A stretch of DNA of 16,384 nt from NCBI GenBank assembly GCA_002498285.1, contig DAGU01000085.1:41283-57666 (forward strand). The letters are read 5' to 3'. The stretch is from Methanomassiliicoccus sp. UBA386. Its GTDB lineage: Archaea > Thermoplasmatota > Thermoplasmata > Methanomassiliicoccales > Methanomassiliicoccaceae. Shown here one piece after another: positions 13,533-16,384 of the stretch. A program made the position numbers and the translations under genes. The notes under the pieces were generated by a model, which was given only the letters and a program-made list of their open reading frames with translations, was not told the origin of the DNA and ran no database searches. Position 1 is the first letter of the stretch; every line of letters starts with the position of its first letter.

Positions 13533-13964
13533 TCAGGTGAACTGGGAGATCTCCAGCAGCCTCGCGCCTTTTGCCAGCAGCCTCTCCGCCGCCGCGTCGG
13601 GGTCCTCGACCCTCAGGATGAGGACGGCGCATCTCTTCCCCGAGTAGGCGTAGGAGTACTCGATGTTGATGCCCGCCTCGGCCAGCGCGCTCACCGCCTC
13701 GTACAGTCCGCCCGGGCGGTCCTCCATCTCCACCGCCAGGACGTCAGTGTATCGCACCGTCATCCCCAGGGAAGACAACTTCTTGAACGCCCTTTCCGGG
13801 TGGTCCACCAGGGCCCTGATGACCCCGTAGCCGGCGCCCTCGGCGATGGAGAAGGCATAGATGCTCACGTCCTCGTCCATCATGGCCCTGGCCATCGCGG
13901 CCAGCCGGCCCGGCCGGTTCTCCGAGAATATCGATAGCTGTTTGATCCGGTACTTCTCGTACAT
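13533..13964 (-). CDS. Double-ACT-domain protein
   Basis: 143 residues made of two ACT domains: about 1-72 (KQLSIFSENRPGRLAAMARAMMDEDVSIYAFSI, split by family pattern at ENRPGRL) and 73-143 (TDVLAVEMEDRPGGLYEAVSALAEAGINIEYSY). Each carries the D/N-RPG-L turn that forms the amino-acid binding site. ACT pairs bind amino acids and control enzymes. Its ATG 13964 overlaps the ligase stop by one base (TGATG) and has GGAGGGAG upstream, so it is made with the ligase and probably senses a ligand for it or for a linked pathway. ACT proteins of this type travel with phenylacetate-CoA ligases in many anaerobes and archaea. Confidence 0.9.
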   Translation of the reverse strand: MYEKYRIKQLSIFSENRPGRLAAMARAMMDEDVSIYAFSIAEGAGYGVIRALVDHPERAFKKLSSLGMTVRYTDVLAVEMEDRPGGLYEAVSALAEAGINIEYSYAYSGKRCAVLILRVEDPDAAAERLLAKGARLLEISQFT

Positions 13965-15265
13965 CAGAACTCCCTCCTGTCCACCACCCTCTTGGCCTTG
14001 CCCTCGAAGCGCTGCAGGGTATCGGGCTCCACCAGCTCCACCGCCGCCCCTATGTTGAGGGCCCCGCGGAGACGGTAGGCGATCCTCTCCCTGAGCTCCA
14101 TCAGCTGGATGATGTTGTCGGTGAACGCCTCCTTCTTCAGCTCCACCCGGACCAGCATGGTGTCCAGCTCGCCCTTGCGGTCCACCTCGATCTGGAAGTG
14201 CTCCCCCACCTCGGGGATGCCCATGAGGGTGTGCTCCACCTGGGACGGGAAGACGTTGATGCCGCGGATGATGAGCATGTCGTCCACCCGGCCGAAGATG
14301 CGCCTTATCCTCGGATGGGTCCGGCCGCAGCCGCAGGGCTCGGTGTTGATCTCGGTGATGTCGCCGACGCGGTAGCGTATCATCGGCAGCGCCTCCTTCT
14401 GCAGCATGGTGAGGACCAGCTCCCCCCTCTCTCCGGGCGCGACCCTTTCGCCAGTCTCCTGGTCCAGGACCTCGGCGTAGGCGATGTCCCCCCACAGGTG
14501 GATGCCGTCCTGCTCGGAGCACTCGGTGAACATGGGGCCGTACATCTCCGAGCTGCCGTAGCAGTTGATCCCCTTCACGCCGAGCCGGTCCCTTATGCGG
14601 TCCCTCATCTTGGTGGACCATGGCTCGCCTCCCAGCAGCCCCACCCTCAGCTTGGTGTCGTTCTTTATGCTGACTCCCATCTTCTCGGCCACCTCGCCGA
14701 GATGGAGAAGGTAGGAAGGGGTGGCGGCCATGGCCGTGACCCCCAGGTCCTGGATGAGCTCGATCTGGCGTTCGGTGTTGCCGGTCGACGCCGGCACCAC
14801 GGCCGCCCCGATGCGCTCGCTCGCGTAGTGGAACCCCAGGCCCCCGGAGAACAGCCCGTAGGTGTTGGACACCTGGATCACGTCATCGGGCCCCAGCCCG
14901 ATGGACGTCAGACCTCGGGCCAGCGATTCGGCCCACGTCTCGATGTCCTTCTTGGTGTAGCACACCACGGTGGGCTTGCCGGTCGTTCCGGAGGAGGCGT
15001 GGAAGCGCACTATGTCCCTCCGGGGCACCGACAGCATGCCCTCCGGATAGTTGTCCCGCAGGTCCTGCTTATGCACGAAAGGCAGCTTGACGATGTCCTG
15101 CATGGAGCGGATGTCGTCCGGGAGGACCTTCGCCTCGCGCATGCGGGCATGATAGAAGGGGGAGGAGGAATAGAGCCTGGTGACCTGGGACTTTAGAAGC
15201 CTGTACTGCAGTTCGTCCAACTCTTCCTGGGATATTGTTTCCATATGTTCGTCCAGATATGCCAT
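13964..15265 (-). CDS. paaK: Phenylacetate-CoA ligase family protein
   Basis: 433 residues, the normal length for PaaK. It forms an acyl-adenylate and then a CoA thioester of an aryl acid such as phenylacetate. Seen: phosphate loop SSGTTGKPT (91-99), the CYGSSEMYGP adenine-site region, and GRVDDMLIIRGINVFPSQVEHTL in the hinge and C-terminal lid. A CGCGRTHPR segment precedes the hinge. ATG 15265 (MAYLDEHMET) is chosen because GGAG lies about 8 bases upstream; the frame continues 62 codons further but that head is not like the family. In archaea such ligases accompany aryl pyruvate:ferredoxin oxidoreductases, which are not in this window. The true substrate could be indoleacetate or another aryl acid. 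Confidence 0.92.
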   Translation of the reverse strand: MAYLDEHMETISQEELDELQYRLLKSQVTRLYSSSPFYHARMREAKVLPDDIRSMQDIVKLPFVHKQDLRDNYPEGMLSVPRRDIVRFHASSGTTGKPTVVCYTKKDIETWAESLARGLTSIGLGPDDVIQVSNTYGLFSGGLGFHYASERIGAAVVPASTGNTERQIELIQDLGVTAMAATPSYLLHLGEVAEKMGVSIKNDTKLRVGLLGGEPWSTKMRDRIRDRLGVKGINCYGSSEMYGPMFTECSEQDGIHLWGDIAYAEVLDQETGERVAPGERGELVLTMLQKEALPMIRYRVGDITEINTEPCGCGRTHPRIRRIFGRVDDMLIIRGINVFPSQVEHTLMGIPEVGEHFQIEVDRKGELDTMLVRVELKKEAFTDNIIQLMELRERIAYRLRGALNIGAAVELVEPDTLQRFEGKAKRVVDRREF

Positions 15266-15430
15266 CTCATTTCTCCTTTGACGGCCGTGGGGCGGCCGCG
15301 TCCCTCGCTGGAGACCACTGGACGCCCCGGGTAGTGTGACAGGTGATAGCACGGTATGATATGAGCTTTGGCACATGGCGGCAGGGCGCCGACCTCTACT
15401 TTTAATTCGTGGTGGTATATATGCACCCTC
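15266..15430. promoter_or_regulatory. Divergent promoter region, paaK / acidic-H1-tail gene
   Basis: 165 bases between two divergent genes. CTTTTAATTC (15399-15408, plus) is centred about 27 bases before ATG 15431 and suits a leaderless start. TATATATGC at 15416-15424 is too close to that ATG for plus use; read on minus it is GCATATATACC and could serve paaK with a leader of about 125 bases. Another minus candidate is TCATATCATACC (15364-15353), about 90 bases before paaK. I cannot choose among them. Confidence 0.4.
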
Positions 15431-15787
15431 ATGGTGAGCAAGATAGACCATCTCTACGCCATGCTAGACGACTTGGATGACGACCTCTCGGCCATGCAGG
15501 AAGACCTCGAGGTGGCGATCGAGCTTCTTTCCGAGGGAGAGGCCAAGAAGGTCAAGATCATCCTCGAGGAGATGAGCGCCTTCCTGCTCGATTTCCTGGA
15601 GCCCGAGGAATGCGACGACGAGGAGTGCGAGTGCTTCGTCATCGAAGAGGGCATGGAGGATGAGGAGGAGGCAGAGGAAGAGCCTGCTCCCAAGAAGGCT
15701 GCCCCCAAGGCCCCGGCCAAGGGCGCCAAGAAGCCGGCCGCCAAGGCCCCGGCCAAGAAGGCCGCTCCCAAGAAGGCAAAGAAGTAG
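15431..15787 (+). CDS. Acidic coiled-coil-like protein with histone-H1-like tail
   Basis: 118 residues, function unknown. Three parts: an acidic helical segment (1-57, MVSKIDHLYAMLDDLDDDLSA...) likely to form a coiled coil or helical hairpin; a very acidic stretch (58-85) with C61, C66 and C68; and a basic Lys/Ala/Pro tail (86-118) of repeated PAKK, APKA and AAPKK units, like histone H1 or bacterial AlgP-type tails. Such tails bind DNA or RNA, while the acidic part may bind a protein or mask the tail. The codons of the tail are regular and in frame, so it is not a frameshift. ATG 15431 has no Shine-Dalgarno but an AT-rich box 27 bases upstream, fitting a leaderless mRNA. No family is recognised. 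Confidence 0.78.
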   Translation: MVSKIDHLYAMLDDLDDDLSAMQEDLEVAIELLSEGEAKKVKIILEEMSAFLLDFLEPEECDDEECECFVIEEGMEDEEEAEEEPAPKKAAPKAPAKGAKKPAAKAPAKKAAPKKAKK

Positions 15788-15806
15788 CCTCAAACCCCTT
15801 AGCTCA

Positions 15807-15811
15807 TTTTT
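15807..15811 (+). terminator. Short T tract after the acidic-H1-tail gene
   Basis: Five T residues 19 bases past the stop codon, flanked by AGCTCA on both sides. It is in the 30-base gap between two convergent genes. Short U tracts can end archaeal transcripts, but five is marginal. Confidence 0.3.
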
Positions 15812-15817
15812 CCCAGC

Positions 15818-16384
15818 TCAGATGGAGCACGCGCCCGAACGGCAGGCGGGGAGCACCGACTCCACGATGGCGGCCGCCCGGTCCACATCCTCGGCGGTGA
15901 TGCCGCGGTGGGTGACGAAGCGGACAGTGGCCTCTCCGAACTTGGAGACCAGCAGGCCCTTCCCCTTGGCTCTGGACACGAACTCGTCGGAGGTCATGCC
16001 GGTGGCCGAGATGTCGGCCACCACGATGTTGGTCTGGACCGAATCGCGGTCGATGACGATCTCGTCCAGGACCTCTAGGTGGTCGACCAGGCGGCGGGCG
16101 TTGGCGTGGTCCTCGGCCAGGCGGGGCACCATGGTGTTGAGCGCCACTATGCCCGGGGCGGCGATGACGCCGGCCTGCCTCATGCCTCCCCCCACCATCT
16201 TGCGGTTCTTGCGGGCGGCATCGATGAACTCATGGGAGCCGACCAGCAGCGAGCCGACGGGGCAGCTCAGCCCCTTGGACAGGCAGAACTGGATGGAATC
16301 GACATGGCGCATGTAGGCGGACACCGGAACGTCCAGGGCCACCGCGGCGTTGAATATCCGGGCGCCGTCGATGTGGACCTTCAT
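15818..16384 (-). CDS. ltaE: Low-specificity threonine aldolase, C-terminal part
   Basis: 188 visible residues of a PLP enzyme that cleaves threonine (or allo-threonine) to glycine and acetaldehyde. The N-terminal part lies beyond the right edge; typical members have about 340 residues. Seen: HIDGARIFNAA with the aspartate and arginine of the PLP site, QFCLSKGLSCPVGS with the Schiff-base lysine (residue 37 of the fragment), and RKNRKMVGGGMRQAG, a strong family block. The end is GACSI followed by TGA. It converges on the acidic-H1-tail gene. It could take part in glycine supply, since serine synthesis genes are nearby, but they are separate transcripts. The methionine at the edge is internal, not the start. 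Confidence 0.93.
   Translation of the reverse strand: MKVHIDGARIFNAAVALDVPVSAYMRHVDSIQFCLSKGLSCPVGSLLVGSHEFIDAARKNRKMVGGGMRQAGVIAAPGIVALNTMVPRLAEDHANARRLVDHLEVLDEIVIDRDSVQTNIVVADISATGMTSDEFVSRAKGKGLLVSKFGEATVRFVTHRGITAEDVDRAAAIVESVLPACRSGACSI

Noticed and set aside
15454..15771. Minus-strand open frames opposite the acidic/H1-tail gene
   Set aside because: They are Ser- or Leu-rich mirror frames of the GA-rich plus-strand codons; the plus frame has a plausible start, promoter and composition.

Overview
The window looks like a piece of an archaeal chromosome, most likely Thermoplasmata and perhaps a Methanomassiliicoccales-type methanogen. The evidence is high GC with dense coding, AT-rich archaeal TATA boxes at gene heads, T-rich terminators, an XPD helicase with Fe-S cysteines, a DUF6015-like small protein, an MTH1187-type thiamine-binding protein, and a PaaK-type ligase coupled to an ACT protein. 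The lineage is an inference from gene content; no rRNA or other phylogenetic marker is present. I recognise 17 protein genes, 15 on the minus strand and two on the plus strand. There is no tRNA, rRNA, CRISPR array, insertion sequence or phage gene that I can support.

Layout by region. 1-1782 (-): XPD/Rad3 helicase, cut by the left edge just after motif VI. 1801-2264: a GC-rich gap with a strong nested hairpin and a hairpin plus T-rich tract, possibly a structured RNA. 2265-2669 (-): DUF6015-like protein, divergent from 2872-3162 (+), an MTH1187/YkoF-like thiamine-binding protein; their shared promoter region holds two TGAT/ATCA palindromes. 3188-7435 (-): a four-gene signalling operon read from high to low coordinates: triple-PAS sensor without kinase, coiled-coil histidine kinase without PAS, single-domain response regulator, and a REC-PAS-histidine kinase hybrid. 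All three junctions are 1-4 base stop/start overlaps.

7613-10290 (-): a class V aminotransferase followed by SerA, overlapping by one base; together they are probably the phosphorylated serine pathway. They are preceded by a roughly 170-base leader. 10654-11369 (-): two tandem paralogues of a small muconolactone-isomerase-like (ferredoxin-fold) family. 11673-13404 (-): a sodium:solute symporter preceded by a 35-residue one-helix accessory protein. 13533-15265 (-): phenylacetate-CoA ligase followed by a double-ACT protein, overlapping by one base. 15431-15787 (+): an acidic coiled-coil-like protein with a cysteine cluster and a histone-H1-like Lys/Ala/Pro tail. 15818-16384 (-): C-terminal half of a threonine aldolase, cut by the right edge.

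How they may work together: the signalling operon appears to be one phosphorelay split across four coupled genes. The aminotransferase/SerA pair makes phosphoserine, and threonine aldolase bears on glycine supply, but it lies about 5.5 kb away and is not in the same operon. PaaK plus ACT suggests aryl-acid activation with amino-acid sensing. The two least explained items are the structured gap at 1801-2264 and the acidic/H1-tail protein at 15431-15787.
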